This document shows positions 20,173-28,712 of a DNA stretch of 48,751 bases, piece by piece. This DNA comes from Crocinitomicaceae bacterium. GTDB taxonomy: Bacteria; Bacteroidota; Bacteroidia; Flavobacteriales_D; Sanyastnellaceae. Under the pieces are notes generated by a model, which did not search any database, was not told the origin of the DNA, and saw nothing but the letters and a program-made list of their open reading frames with translations. Positions within the stretch are counted from its first letter, which is position 1, and the number at the start of each line of letters is the position of its first letter. Position numbers and translations under genes: made by a program. The stretch covers positions 1 through 48,751 of the forward strand of contig PACT01000011.1 in NCBI GenBank assembly GCA_002700285.1, written 5' to 3'.

Positions 20173-22241
20173 TTGGGTAAGATTACAACACCTAATGCTA
20201 AATTTAAATCTTTGACAATTCGGTCGAGTTTAATCTTTTCTTTCAGTAATCTATTCACCTCTTCATCTGAAATTCCTTTCGAAGAAAGTGCTTTAATGAC
20301 GGTGTCAATATTTCTCTGGACATCAAACAAAAGCAAGCGTGTCGTCGCTGATGAAAGCGCCTGTTCGAGGACGTCTTCTTCTAGAATCGAAAAAATATGA
20401 TGCTTGTTTGCCCAGTTTTCACTTAGACTGTATTTGTTCACAAGCATGTTTGCTGCTCTGGTTTGAATTTCAGGGGAAGTGTCTGTGAAAAAAGATTTTG
20501 TTGAAGGCAATGTTCCTGCATCTAAACTTTGCTTATATCTAGATAAAATATAATTTGTAGAATCGTTCTCCATTTCAAGGTTGTGGGTCTCAATGCGGTG
20601 TACCAAGAGCTCGGCAAACGGGACTTCTGTATAGGAGTTCGGTGCCGCGCCCTGTTTTGTCTCACCACCGTCTACACCTTCTTCTAGCTGGTCAGATTCG
20701 ATTTCTACATTTACTAAAACCTCTCCATGCTCAAGTAAGAGTTTGATAATTGTGTCCTCTAACATATCACGCTTTGTGCGAACTCTTGCAGGTATCCCCG
20801 GCGCCAAATCTTCTGAAACATTTTGTGGGGGGTATTCTGTTCCAGGAAGGGGGGCAGAGGGAGCAGGACCAATTAAAGGAGAGCCAGTCTGAGATGTTTG
20901 GGTCTGCGCAGATCTTTTCGCCGCTTTGAACTGTCGTTTTTGAATCTCCTTGGCCACTTCAGCTTGAAGCAAATCTTCCGGCAACTTAATACGTGCGGCT
21001 GTCGCTTGGATGTAGACTGAACGTTGAATTGCGTCGGGAACGCATGCAATAGATTCCACGATGCTGTGAACGAGTTCCGAACGTTTTTGTGGATTATCTC
21101 CTGCTTCTTCGCTCAGAAAGTCAGACTTAAATGCGAGGAAATCTTGCGCATCTTCTTTGATGAACTTCTGTAATTCACTCGAACTCACTTTCTTTGAATA
21201 GCTGTCAGGATCGTCACCATCAGGGAAGGTGACAACCTTGACGTTCATCCCTTCTTTGAGAAGAATGTCAATCCCTCTTAAAGCTGCTGTCATCCCTGCT
21301 CGATCTCCATCAAACAGGACCGTGACGTTTTTTGTGAAGCGACGTATAAGGTGAGTTTGAGGCACCGTCAGCGCTGTACCACTAGAAGACACGACATTTT
21401 CCACACCGCTTTGGTGCATCGCCATCACATCTGTATAACCCTCAACAAGAAAACACATGTCCTCTTTACTAATAAGCGGCTTGGCCAAGTGAATGCCATA
21501 CAGCGCCCTTGATTTATCGTAAAGTGGACTCTCAGGACTGTTGAAATACTTGGCTATTTTTTTCTCTGTCTTAAGCGTTCTCCCGCCAAACCCAATCACT
21601 CTGCCCGTCACATCCCTGATTGGAAACATGACACGCCCCCTGAAAAAGTCAAATAACTTTCCGTTTTTTTGACTTTTTGAGCTTAAGCCTGTTGCGATAA
21701 GCCTATCCTCCGTATACCCTGCGCCCAAGGCCGCATTTGTAAATACATCCCACCCGTCAGGAGAAAATCCCACCTGGAATTTCTCGAGGATCTCATCACG
21801 AAAACCTCTTTTTTTAAAATAGCTCAGACCTACTGCTTTTCCCACGTCTGTATTGAGGAGATTGTCCGTCAACCATTTCTGTGCCCAAGAAGTAATTGCA
21901 CCAAGGCTTTCTCGCTCAGTGGAAGCGACGATTTCCTCAGGGGTTTGGTCTCTCTCCTCAATCTCAATATTGTAACGCCTGGCAAGAATTCTAAGGGCTT
22001 CAGGGTAGCTTACTTTTTCCTGTTCCATTAAAAAAGTAGCCAGAGAGCCCCCTTTTCCTGAGCTAAAACATTTAAAAATGCCTTTGCTTGGTACAACATA
22101 GAAAGAAGGCGTCTTCTCATTTGTAAACGGACTCATCCCCCTGAAGCTACTCCCCTGCTTTTTCAGTTCCACATAATCACCTATGACGTCTTCAATGACG
22201 GCAGTTTGATGAATTAATTCGACGGTCTCTTTAGGTATCAC
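20169..22241 (-). CDS. dnaG: DNA primase DnaG
   Basis: 690 residues, starting with GTG; no upstream ATG gives a sensible N-terminus, and MIPKETVELI fits the family. Synthesises RNA primers at the fork. The N-terminal zinc-finger region (residues ~35-65) reads GMSPFTNEKTPSF then KGIFKCFSSGKGG: three of the four Cys/His zinc ligands are replaced (Ser, Thr, Cys, Ser). I recall a similar loss in flavobacterial primases. The catalytic Toprim domain is intact, with FLVEGYTDVMAMHQSG and VLFDGDRAGMTAALRG. A linker (~430-480) is Pro/Gln-rich, and the helicase-binding C-terminal domain follows. First gene of the run with mscS. Confidence 0.96.
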   Translation of the reverse strand: MIPKETVELIHQTAVIEDVIGDYVELKKQGSSFRGMSPFTNEKTPSFYVVPSKGIFKCFSSGKGGSLATFLMEQEKVSYPEALRILARRYNIEIEERDQTPEEIVASTERESLGAITSWAQKWLTDNLLNTDVGKAVGLSYFKKRGFRDEILEKFQVGFSPDGWDVFTNAALGAGYTEDRLIATGLSSKSQKNGKLFDFFRGRVMFPIRDVTGRVIGFGGRTLKTEKKIAKYFNSPESPLYDKSRALYGIHLAKPLISKEDMCFLVEGYTDVMAMHQSGVENVVSSSGTALTVPQTHLIRRFTKNVTVLFDGDRAGMTAALRGIDILLKEGMNVKVVTFPDGDDPDSYSKKVSSSELQKFIKEDAQDFLAFKSDFLSEEAGDNPQKRSELVHSIVESIACVPDAIQRSVYIQATAARIKLPEDLLQAEVAKEIQKRQFKAAKRSAQTQTSQTGSPLIGPAPSAPLPGTEYPPQNVSEDLAPGIPARVRTKRDMLEDTIIKLLLEHGEVLVNVEIESDQLEEGVDGGETKQGAAPNSYTEVPFAELLVHRIETHNLEMENDSTNYILSRYKQSLDAGTLPSTKSFFTDTSPEIQTRAANMLVNKYSLSENWANKHHIFSILEEDVLEQALSSATTRLLLFDVQRNIDTVIKALSSKGISDEEVNRLLKEKIKLDRIVKDLNLALGVVILPK

Positions 22242-22342
22242 AAAAGCGAAGGTAAGAAGGTGAGATGTTAAACCTTTTTAAAATTGACGCTAGTTTAAAG
22301 AAACGATGGTTGAATTGTGGGTTCAGATGTAATTTGCATGCA

Positions 22343-23635
22343 ATGAGAGGCATTAAAATATCATGGTTGGTGGGCATTATTGCTTTGGCTGTAGTAGGTG
22401 TCAGCTTTTTACAGGTAAAATGGCTGAGCAATGCCCTTGAATTGAGGCAGCAAGTTTTTGACCAAACCGTGGAACAATCCATCAATACGATTTCACACTG
22501 GATCATGTTTGACGCACAAGATCTCGAATTATCACCAGATTCCTCATCCTTCGATCAAGGACAAGTTCTCATTGCAGACGGCATGCATAATCAATCCCGT
22601 GGCGTCCTTCTGCGCATGGAATCGCTCCCTATGGATTCTTTGGTCGCACTGGCCCTTGCGGAAAATGGCATCACCGCCAAGGCCGTCTATGGAGCCTTCG
22701 ACAGATATGGACAGCCAGCATACCTTGAAGGTGAAAATGAGATTTATCGCGAAGAATTAATTGGCGAAGGATACGACGTTGCCCTCGGTCCATTGCAATT
22801 GCACGTTTTTTTCCCAAACCTCAAAAAATACTTGCTCGAATCTCAATTGGGCGCATTTGTCTTGTCAGGATTTATGCTTCTGGTTATTGCTGTAGGACTC
22901 ATTTATGTGATGAAGTCGGTGATGAAATCGAAAGAACTGGTTCGAATTCGCCGCGACTTAATGAACAATCTGACGCATGAGCTTAAGACGCCTATCTCAA
23001 CAATTGGATTGGCCAGTGAAGCATTGGGAGACACAGACTTGGCCCTAAATGAAGAACAAACCAGCCATTATATAGGCATGATTCGGGGAGAGAATAAGCG
23101 GCTTGGCGTGCTCGTTGAAAAGGTTCTTCAGGCGAGTCTTACAGATTCTAAATCAATGAAACTCTATATGCAACAAGTCAACGTTCACGATATCATCAAA
23201 GAAGTCGTCAGGAACGTAACAATGCAAGTCCGTAGAAAAGGGGGGAAAATCGAGCTCAACATCGTAGCTGAAAATCCGATTATTCAAGCCGACAGCATCC
23301 ACTTAACCAACGTCATTTTCAACCTTATCGACAATGCAATTAAATACTCCCCAGATGGCGCTCAGATACAGATCTCCAGTTCTCAAACAGATGAAGGAGT
23401 CGAATTAAGATTCCGAGACAATGGGCTTGGAATTCCTAAAGAATTTCTTGGCAAGGTCTTTGAAAGGTTGTTTAGAGTACCCACAGGAAACGTTCATGAT
23501 GTAAAAGGGTTTGGCCTCGGTTTGAGCTATGTGAAAAACGTAGTTGAACGACACCACGGCACCATTTATGCAGAAAGTGAACCACATGTCGGAAGTACCT
23601 TTGTTATGAAATTGAAATACAATCCTAGCCCCTAA
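22343..23635 (+). CDS. Two-component sensor histidine kinase
   Basis: 430 residues from ATG 22343, which puts the first membrane helix (ISWLVGIIALAVVGVSFLQ) at the N-terminus; the frame opens 26 codons earlier at 22265. A periplasmic sensor of ~130 residues is followed by TM2 (LSGFMLLVIAVGLIYVM). The kinase has H-box LTHELKTPISTIGLASEAL, N-box NLIDNAIKYSPDG, G1 FRDNGLGIPKE and G2 GFGLGLSYVKNVVERHHGTI. Autophosphorylates and passes phosphate to the regulator encoded 1 bp downstream. Organisation resembles the Bacteroides RprX/RprY pair. The signal is unknown. Confidence 0.95.
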   Translation: MRGIKISWLVGIIALAVVGVSFLQVKWLSNALELRQQVFDQTVEQSINTISHWIMFDAQDLELSPDSSSFDQGQVLIADGMHNQSRGVLLRMESLPMDSLVALALAENGITAKAVYGAFDRYGQPAYLEGENEIYREELIGEGYDVALGPLQLHVFFPNLKKYLLESQLGAFVLSGFMLLVIAVGLIYVMKSVMKSKELVRIRRDLMNNLTHELKTPISTIGLASEALGDTDLALNEEQTSHYIGMIRGENKRLGVLVEKVLQASLTDSKSMKLYMQQVNVHDIIKEVVRNVTMQVRRKGGKIELNIVAENPIIQADSIHLTNVIFNLIDNAIKYSPDGAQIQISSSQTDEGVELRFRDNGLGIPKEFLGKVFERLFRVPTGNVHDVKGFGLGLSYVKNVVERHHGTIYAESEPHVGSTFVMKLKYNPSP

Positions 23636-23636
23636 T

Positions 23637-24341
23637 ATGAAAACTACATCCATTCGAGTTCTCCTTTGTGAGGATGACCCTAATCTTGGCAAACTACTGT
23701 CCGACTACCTCAACGCAAAAGGATTTGCAACGACATGGGCTCAAGATGGTGCCGAAGGATTGAAATTGTTTCACCGAGAAACGTTTGATTTCATCATTCT
23801 GGACGTCATGATGCCAAGAAAAGATGGCTTTGAAGTCGCGACTGAAATCAGAAAGGAAAGCAAACAGATTCCGATATTATTCCTCTCCGCAAGAGGTATG
23901 AAAGAGGATACGCTCGAGGGCTTTAAAGTCGGTGCCGATGATTATATGACCAAACCATTTAGCATGGAAGAGCTCTTGGTTCGGATCAAGGCAATTCTAA
24001 GACGGACTGCATCTCTGCCTCAAGATGGCGAAGAGGTCACCACGTTCAATATTGGCAACTTCGAGTTTGATTATAACATACAGCAACTCAGCCTGAGTGG
24101 CAATGAACATCGTCTCACCACAAAAGAGAACGAATTACTCTTTTTACTTGTCAAACATAAGAATGGACTGCTCGAACGAAACCATGCGTTGTCTGCGATC
24201 TGGGGAGATGCAAATTACTTCAATGGTCGAAGTATGGATGTCTATGTTGCAAAGCTTAGGAAGCACCTCAAAGAAGATGACAGACTGGAAATCCTCAATG
24301 TTCATGGTAAGGGCTTTAAACTCATAGCTCCAGAAGCTTAA
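23637..24341 (+). CDS. OmpR/PhoB-family response regulator
   Basis: 234 residues. Receiver domain (1-~120) with acidic pair CEDDPN, phospho-acceptor Asp in FIILDVMMPRKDG, Thr/Ser in LFLSARG and Lys in DDYMTKPFS. Winged-helix DNA-binding domain (~135-232) with LTTKENELLFLLV and GRSMDVYVAKLRKHL. It follows the kinase stop by 1 bp, so the pair forms one two-component system. Target genes cannot be inferred. Confidence 0.96.
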   Translation: MKTTSIRVLLCEDDPNLGKLLSDYLNAKGFATTWAQDGAEGLKLFHRETFDFIILDVMMPRKDGFEVATEIRKESKQIPILFLSARGMKEDTLEGFKVGADDYMTKPFSMEELLVRIKAILRRTASLPQDGEEVTTFNIGNFEFDYNIQQLSLSGNEHRLTTKENELLFLLVKHKNGLLERNHALSAIWGDANYFNGRSMDVYVAKLRKHLKEDDRLEILNVHGKGFKLIAPEA

Positions 24342-24359
24342 AAAGAACTTTATTTTTCG

Positions 24360-24367
24360 TATATTCG
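24360..24367 (+). promoter_or_regulatory. Possible -7 box of the prs operon
   Basis: TATATTCG followed by CGCCC lies about 30-40 bp before the start of prs. It is one base off TAnnTTTG, and no good -33 element is seen. Confidence 0.35.
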
Positions 24368-24399
24368 CGCCCTTCTAAAATTAGTTGCTCGTGTCTGAA

Positions 24400-25332
24400 A
24401 TGATAAAAATTCTTGCTGGTGATTCTTCTCTAGGTTTTGGGAAGAGGATGGCTGATGCATATGGCACTGAGCTCGTACCCACCACTACGACTCGTTTTTC
24501 TGACGGTGAATTTGCTGTCAGTATTGAACAAACTGTTCGAGGAAAGGAGGTTGTAATTGTTCAATCTACATTTCCTCCTTCGGACAATCTATTTGAGCTT
24601 CTTCTTTTAATAGATGCTGCCAAACGTGCAAGTGCTAAGCGTATTATAGCCGTGATGCCTTATTTCGGGATGGCTCGTCAGGATAGAAAAGACAAGCCAC
24701 GTGTCGCAATCGGGGCGAAACTTGTGGCAAACATGCTTATGGCTGCAGGTGTAGATCGTGTTATTACAATGGATCTTCACGCAGATCAAATCCAAGGTTT
24801 TTTTGAGGTGCCTGTAGATCATTTATTTGGTTCAACGCTTTTCTTAAAACACATTAAAACCCACCTCCAAACAGATAACCTCTGTATTGCCACACCGGAC
24901 ACTGGCGGCACAAAAAGAGCAAAATTCTATTCAGATATGCTCAATGTCGATATGGCGATATGCTATAAACAAAGGAAAATTGCAAACGAGGTTGCGGAGA
25001 TGATCATCATTGGTGAGGTGAAGGGAAAGGATGTCATTATCGTCGACGACATGTGCGACACAGCAGGCACGCTTACGAAAGCAGCAGAATTAATGATGCA
25101 ACACGGCGCGCTATCGGTGAGAGCTATTTGTACGCATGCAGTACTCAGCGGTCCTGCTTACGACAGAATTAACGACAGCTTCTTAACAGAATTGATCGTT
25201 ACCGACACCATTCCAATTAAAGAGGGTTTCCCTCAAGAAAAAATTACGGTCTTGCCTGTGCATGACCAGTTTGCTCAGGTACTTAAATGCCTGATGAACA
25301 ACGAGAGTATTAGTTCACATTTTATTATATAA
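24400..25332 (+). CDS. prs: Ribose-phosphate pyrophosphokinase
   Basis: 310 residues from ATG 24400; GTG 24391 (MSEMIKILAG) is equally family-like and cannot be excluded. Makes PRPP from ribose 5-phosphate and ATP for nucleotide, His and Trp synthesis. Motifs: TRFSDGEFAVSIEQTVRG, MPYFGMARQDRKDKPR with the flexible loop, DLHADQIQGFF, and the PRPP-binding loop DVIIVDDMCDTAGTL. It lies 10 bp before the L25 gene, so prs, L25 and pth probably form one operon. Confidence 0.97.
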   Translation: MIKILAGDSSLGFGKRMADAYGTELVPTTTTRFSDGEFAVSIEQTVRGKEVVIVQSTFPPSDNLFELLLLIDAAKRASAKRIIAVMPYFGMARQDRKDKPRVAIGAKLVANMLMAAGVDRVITMDLHADQIQGFFEVPVDHLFGSTLFLKHIKTHLQTDNLCIATPDTGGTKRAKFYSDMLNVDMAICYKQRKIANEVAEMIIIGEVKGKDVIIVDDMCDTAGTLTKAAELMMQHGALSVRAICTHAVLSGPAYDRINDSFLTELIVTDTIPIKEGFPQEKITVLPVHDQFAQVLKCLMNNESISSHFII

Positions 25333-25342
25333 TTACACTGTT

Positions 25343-26008
25343 ATGAAAACTGCATCATTGAGCGGTTCTCCTCGAGAGAACGTAGGAAAGAAAGATGCTT
25401 CGTCAATACGCAAATCTGGGTCTGTCCCAGGCGTGCTATACGGAGGCCAAGACCAAACCCACTTCACTGTGGAAGAAAACAGCATTAACAAGCTTGTATT
25501 TAACCCTGATGTTTTCTATATCGAGCTGGATATAGATGGAAATAAGGTGAATTGCATCATACAAGACATTCAATTTCATCCGGTGACAGACCGCATCGTT
25601 CACATTGACTTACTCCAAGTTTTCCCTGGGAAAGAGGTTCGTGTAAACTTACCACTACGGTCAGAAGGAACAGCGCAAGGTGTTATTAACGGTGGACGGA
25701 TCGCGACACTATTTCGCAGAGTCCCTGTGAAAGGACCTATCGAAAAAATTCCAGAGGCAATCACGGTAGATATCTCTCCATTAACCATCGGATCAACCGT
25801 GCGTGTGAGAGATCTAAATATCGAAGGATGTAAAATCCTACTCAACGAATCTGTCCTTTTGATCGCTTGTAAGAGAACCCGTCTCGCTATTGCAGATGAA
25901 GTATTGGATGGAGAAGTTGACGGTGAAACTGAGGGCGCTGAAGGTGCTGAAGGCGCTGAAGGCGCTGAAGGCGCATCTGAAGAAAGTACTGAAGGTGGCG
26001 ACGCATAA
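25343..26008 (+). CDS. rplY: 50S ribosomal protein L25/Ctc
   Basis: 221 residues, the long Ctc-type form. It binds 5S rRNA in the large subunit. The N-terminal L25 domain (1-~95) shows RKSGSVPGVLYGG and IIQDIQFHPVTDRIVHIDLL. The C-terminal TL5-like beta domain (~96-185) shows PLRSEGTAQGVINGG. The last ~30 residues are an acidic low-complexity tail of five EGA units, encoded by an imperfect 9-bp DNA repeat (GGCGCTGAA) at about 25935-25970. This is likely a disordered extension. Confidence 0.95.
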   Translation: MKTASLSGSPRENVGKKDASSIRKSGSVPGVLYGGQDQTHFTVEENSINKLVFNPDVFYIELDIDGNKVNCIIQDIQFHPVTDRIVHIDLLQVFPGKEVRVNLPLRSEGTAQGVINGGRIATLFRRVPVKGPIEKIPEAITVDISPLTIGSTVRVRDLNIEGCKILLNESVLLIACKRTRLAIADEVLDGEVDGETEGAEGAEGAEGAEGASEESTEGGDA

Positions 26009-26023
26009 AGAAAGCGCTGAATT

Positions 26024-26587
26024 ATGAAACACCTCATTGTCGGTCTGGGAAATCCCGGCGCAGAATATGAGGAAACACGTCATAATATTGGATTTAAGGT
26101 GGTGGACACTATCGCTGAGGCACACGGTGGAAAATTTTCTACAGAACGTCACGGCGCAGTGTCCACCATTCGTTTTAAAGGTCGAACATTGGTGTTACTC
26201 AAGCCATCAACGTTCATGAACCTCAGTGGCAAGGCTTTGAGATACTGGATGGAGGCCGAGAAAATACCCACAGATAGAATCCTCATCATTGCCGATGACA
26301 TCCATTTACCTTTTGAAGGCATCCGACTTAGAGCAAAGGGCAGCGATGGTGGCCATAACGGCCTGAAAAGCATTCAATCAGTCATTGGGAACAATGTGTA
26401 TCCTCGCTTAAGAGTGGGTGTCGGCGCGGATTTCGGGATCGGCAGACAAGTCGAACATGTCTTGGGTCAATGGACGAAAGAAGAAGGTTTGGCACTTCAA
26501 GAAATTTTGATGAAATCTCAAAAAGCAGTCGAGCGCTTTTGCACGATAGGATTAGATCGGGCAATGAATGCCGTAAATACGCTTTGA
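26024..26587 (+). CDS. pth: Peptidyl-tRNA hydrolase
   Basis: 187 residues, full length. Releases tRNA from prematurely dropped peptidyl-tRNA. Motifs: LIVGLGNPGAEYEETRHNIG (the catalytic His is the one in RHNIG), KPSTFMNLSGKAL, IADDIHLPFEGIRLRAKGSD and GGHNGLKSIQSVIG. It starts 15 bp after L25, the common rplY-pth order. Confidence 0.97.
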   Translation: MKHLIVGLGNPGAEYEETRHNIGFKVVDTIAEAHGGKFSTERHGAVSTIRFKGRTLVLLKPSTFMNLSGKALRYWMEAEKIPTDRILIIADDIHLPFEGIRLRAKGSDGGHNGLKSIQSVIGNNVYPRLRVGVGADFGIGRQVEHVLGQWTKEEGLALQEILMKSQKAVERFCTIGLDRAMNAVNTL

Positions 26588-26612
26588 ATAAAAACCAAAA
26601 AGCGCTTTTTAT
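26584..26612. terminator. Bidirectional terminator between pth and nadD
   Basis: GAATAAAAA pairs with TTTTTATTC around an 11-nt loop, and the inner AAAAAGCGCTTTTT is itself a perfect palindrome. A/T runs on both sides suit termination of both convergent operons. It overlaps the nadD stop codon. Confidence 0.75.
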
Positions 26613-27217
26613 TCATAAAGATGATTGTTTCCAATATAGGAAATAACCGGATCTGGCAACAGGTATTGTACATCCTGTTGATTTAATATCGCCTCCCTGA
26701 TGTAGGTTGAAGAGATCTCAATCATGGGTGCTTTTGTGTACAGCACAGCTTGGCTGTTTTCAAGATAATCTTTTCTAGATAAAGTTGAAGAACTGAGACG
26801 TCTGGGGTAAATCAACAAGCGATGGTGATTGATGATCTCGCTGTAATTTTTCCACTTGTGGAGGTTTTGATAGTTGTCTTCACCAAGGATAACTGAAAAA
26901 ACGATTTGAGGGTATTTCTCTCTCAAAATCCCCAATGTATCCACAGTGTAGCTTGGGCGTTCTAGATTAAATTCAACATCTGAAGCAAAAATTGAGGGGC
27001 TTTCAGAAACAGCCAACCTCACCATTTGTAGTCTGTGCTTTTCAGCAATCATCTCAGAGTCTAACTTGAACGGACTAGAAGGCGTCACGACAATCCATAT
27101 TTCATCTAGATCTGCTCTAATTAACATGTGATTCGCAATGATCAAATGCCCCAAATGAATTGGATTAAATGAGCCGAAATAAAGCCCCACTTTCCCTATT
27201 TTGGTATGGCCAGTCAT
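26609..27217 (-). CDS. nadD: Nicotinate-nucleotide adenylyltransferase
   Basis: 202 residues. Adenylates nicotinate mononucleotide in NAD synthesis. Nucleotidyltransferase motifs are intact: GLYFGSFNPIHLGHLIIAN (the GxFxPxHxGH signature) near the N-terminus and IEISSTYIREAI near the C-terminus. Its ATG overlaps the gmk stop by 4 bp (ATGA). The order yicC-gmk-nadD is common in Bacteroidota. Confidence 0.96.
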   Translation of the reverse strand: MTGHTKIGKVGLYFGSFNPIHLGHLIIANHMLIRADLDEIWIVVTPSSPFKLDSEMIAEKHRLQMVRLAVSESPSIFASDVEFNLERPSYTVDTLGILREKYPQIVFSVILGEDNYQNLHKWKNYSEIINHHRLLIYPRRLSSSTLSRKDYLENSQAVLYTKAPMIEISSTYIREAILNQQDVQYLLPDPVISYIGNNHLYE

Positions 27218-27807
27218 TTATTTAAAAAGCTTGTGACCACTTGTTTAGTTTCCGAAATAGCTTTGGCGAGATCATCATTGACAATACGAACATCAAAATG
27301 CTTTTCTTCGTTAAGTTCAAACACAGATTTTGCAAGCCTCCCGATAATGTTTTTTTCGCTTTCAGTCCCTCGGCCCCTTAGACGTTTCTCTAAGACTTCA
27401 ATGGAAGGTGGAGCTATGAAGATTGAGAGAGCCAAATCACCAAAGACCTTTTTTAAAGCTTTGCCGCCGATGACGTCAACATCAAACACAGGGGTTAACC
27501 CTTTATGCCACATATTCTCAACTTCGGAACAGAGTGTTCCGTAACGTGTCCCCTTATATACCTCTTCCCATTCGATAAATTCCCCTTTTTCGATTTTAAG
27601 GTCAAACTCACTTTGTGTTAAATAATAGTAGGACTTAGATGCAACCTCATCTCCTCTTAATTGACGTGTCGTGGCGCTTATACTAAACCCCAATGAGAGC
27701 GCCTCATTCTCCATCAAACTTTTAACAAGCGTCGTTTTCCCGGCACCAGAAGGCGCTGAAAATATGATGGCTTTTCCATTTCCCTGCGGAAGGTTTCCTG
27801 ATGGCAT
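27214..27807 (-). CDS. gmk: Guanylate kinase
   Basis: 197 residues. Phosphorylates GMP to GDP. P-loop IIFSAPSGAGKTTLVKSL near the N-terminus, GMP-binding ISATTRQLRGDE and YYYLTQSEF, EWEEVYKGTRYGT, and the lid segment RLRGRGTES. The start lies 1 bp after the yicC stop codon, and its stop overlaps nadD. Confidence 0.97.
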   Translation of the reverse strand: MPSGNLPQGNGKAIIFSAPSGAGKTTLVKSLMENEALSLGFSISATTRQLRGDEVASKSYYYLTQSEFDLKIEKGEFIEWEEVYKGTRYGTLCSEVENMWHKGLTPVFDVDVIGGKALKKVFGDLALSIFIAPPSIEVLEKRLRGRGTESEKNIIGRLAKSVFELNEEKHFDVRIVNDDLAKAISETKQVVTSFLNK

Positions 27808-27808
27808 C

Positions 27809-28681
27809 TTAGAGTACGTTTAATACTTGTTCCTTAATTTTCTCTAATTCATCTTTCATTTGCACAACGAGACGCTGAATATCCGCATCGTTTGCCTTGG
27901 ACCCTAGCGTGTTAATTTCTCTTCCAATTTCCTGCGCAATAAAACCGAGTTTTTTTCCCTGTCCGATACCATCAGCTAGGATTTCATCGAAGTGATCACA
28001 GTGCGCTGTGAGGCGCGACCTTTCTTCTGAAACATCCGTTTTTTCAATATAGAAGATCACCTCTTGTTCAAACCGATTCTCATCTATTTTCGATTTGTCG
28101 ATAGCCTCAGAAAGATTTGTTTTGATTCGGCTTTTAATGCGAGCCAGTCTCTCATCTAATAGAGGATCTAGATTGATGGACGCATGTCGAATTGTTTTGA
28201 TTCGATTGTTAAAGTCTTCGAGCGTTGCCGCACCTTCTGTCTCCCTAAATTCATTAAAAGCAACAAGGGCATGGGTAAGGAGTTTTTCTATGCCAGACCA
28301 AACGTCATCATCAAGTTGCTCCTGTGGAGACTGAAGCGCGTCTGGCATACGGATGGCCATCCCGAGTAAATTCTCTTCTTTCAAACCAGCACCCTCAGCA
28401 AGCGCTTCAAGTTGCGTAATGTATGTTTGAACCAGTTTCGCGTTGATTTCGTGCTTGGCTTCGGAAGGGTCTTGTTCATAGCTTAGGAAAAAATCACACT
28501 TGCCACGTATGACACTTTCTCTCAGCAACTTACGGAGTCCCATTTCTTTTTCTCTGAACACGGATGGCATCCTCAGGTTCAGGTCAAATTGTTTGCTATT
28601 GAGCGAACGCACCTCAACCGAATACTTCCTATTGCCTATTACGCCTTCGGCTTTACCAAAGCCTGTCATGGATCGAATCAT
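27809..28681 (-). CDS. YicC-family endoribonuclease-type protein
   Basis: 290 residues, typical of the family. N-terminal MIRSMTGFGKAEG and VEVRSLNSKQFDLNLRMP, plus a C-terminal DUF1732 region with GKKLGFIAQEIGREINTLGS and KANDADIQ. E. coli YicC has been described as an RNase; the exact role in Bacteroidota is not known. First gene of the yicC-gmk-nadD operon, divergent from the prenyl synthase gene. Confidence 0.94.
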   Translation of the reverse strand: MIRSMTGFGKAEGVIGNRKYSVEVRSLNSKQFDLNLRMPSVFREKEMGLRKLLRESVIRGKCDFFLSYEQDPSEAKHEINAKLVQTYITQLEALAEGAGLKEENLLGMAIRMPDALQSPQEQLDDDVWSGIEKLLTHALVAFNEFRETEGAATLEDFNNRIKTIRHASINLDPLLDERLARIKSRIKTNLSEAIDKSKIDENRFEQEVIFYIEKTDVSEERSRLTAHCDHFDEILADGIGQGKKLGFIAQEIGREINTLGSKANDADIQRLVVQMKDELEKIKEQVLNVL

Positions 28682-28685
28682 AGGA

Positions 28686-28706
28686 CAAAGATAAGCCGTA
28701 CCTTTG
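28686..28706. promoter_or_regulatory. Back-to-back -7 boxes for yicC and the prenyl synthase gene
   Basis: The minus strand carries TATCTTTG (28693 to 28686) 5 bp before the yicC ATG. The plus strand carries TACCTTTG (28699-28706) 6 bp before the prenyl synthase ATG at 28713. Both match TAnnTTTG fully. The spacing puts both predicted transcript starts at or next to the start codon, suggesting leaderless mRNAs. No clear -33 TTG is seen on either side. Confidence 0.6.
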
Positions 28707-28712
28707 TCCTCT

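Noticed and set aside
25600-26152. Antisense frames over the L25 tail and pth start
   Set aside because: Products of the EGA repeat read backwards (Ser/Ala/Pro repeats).
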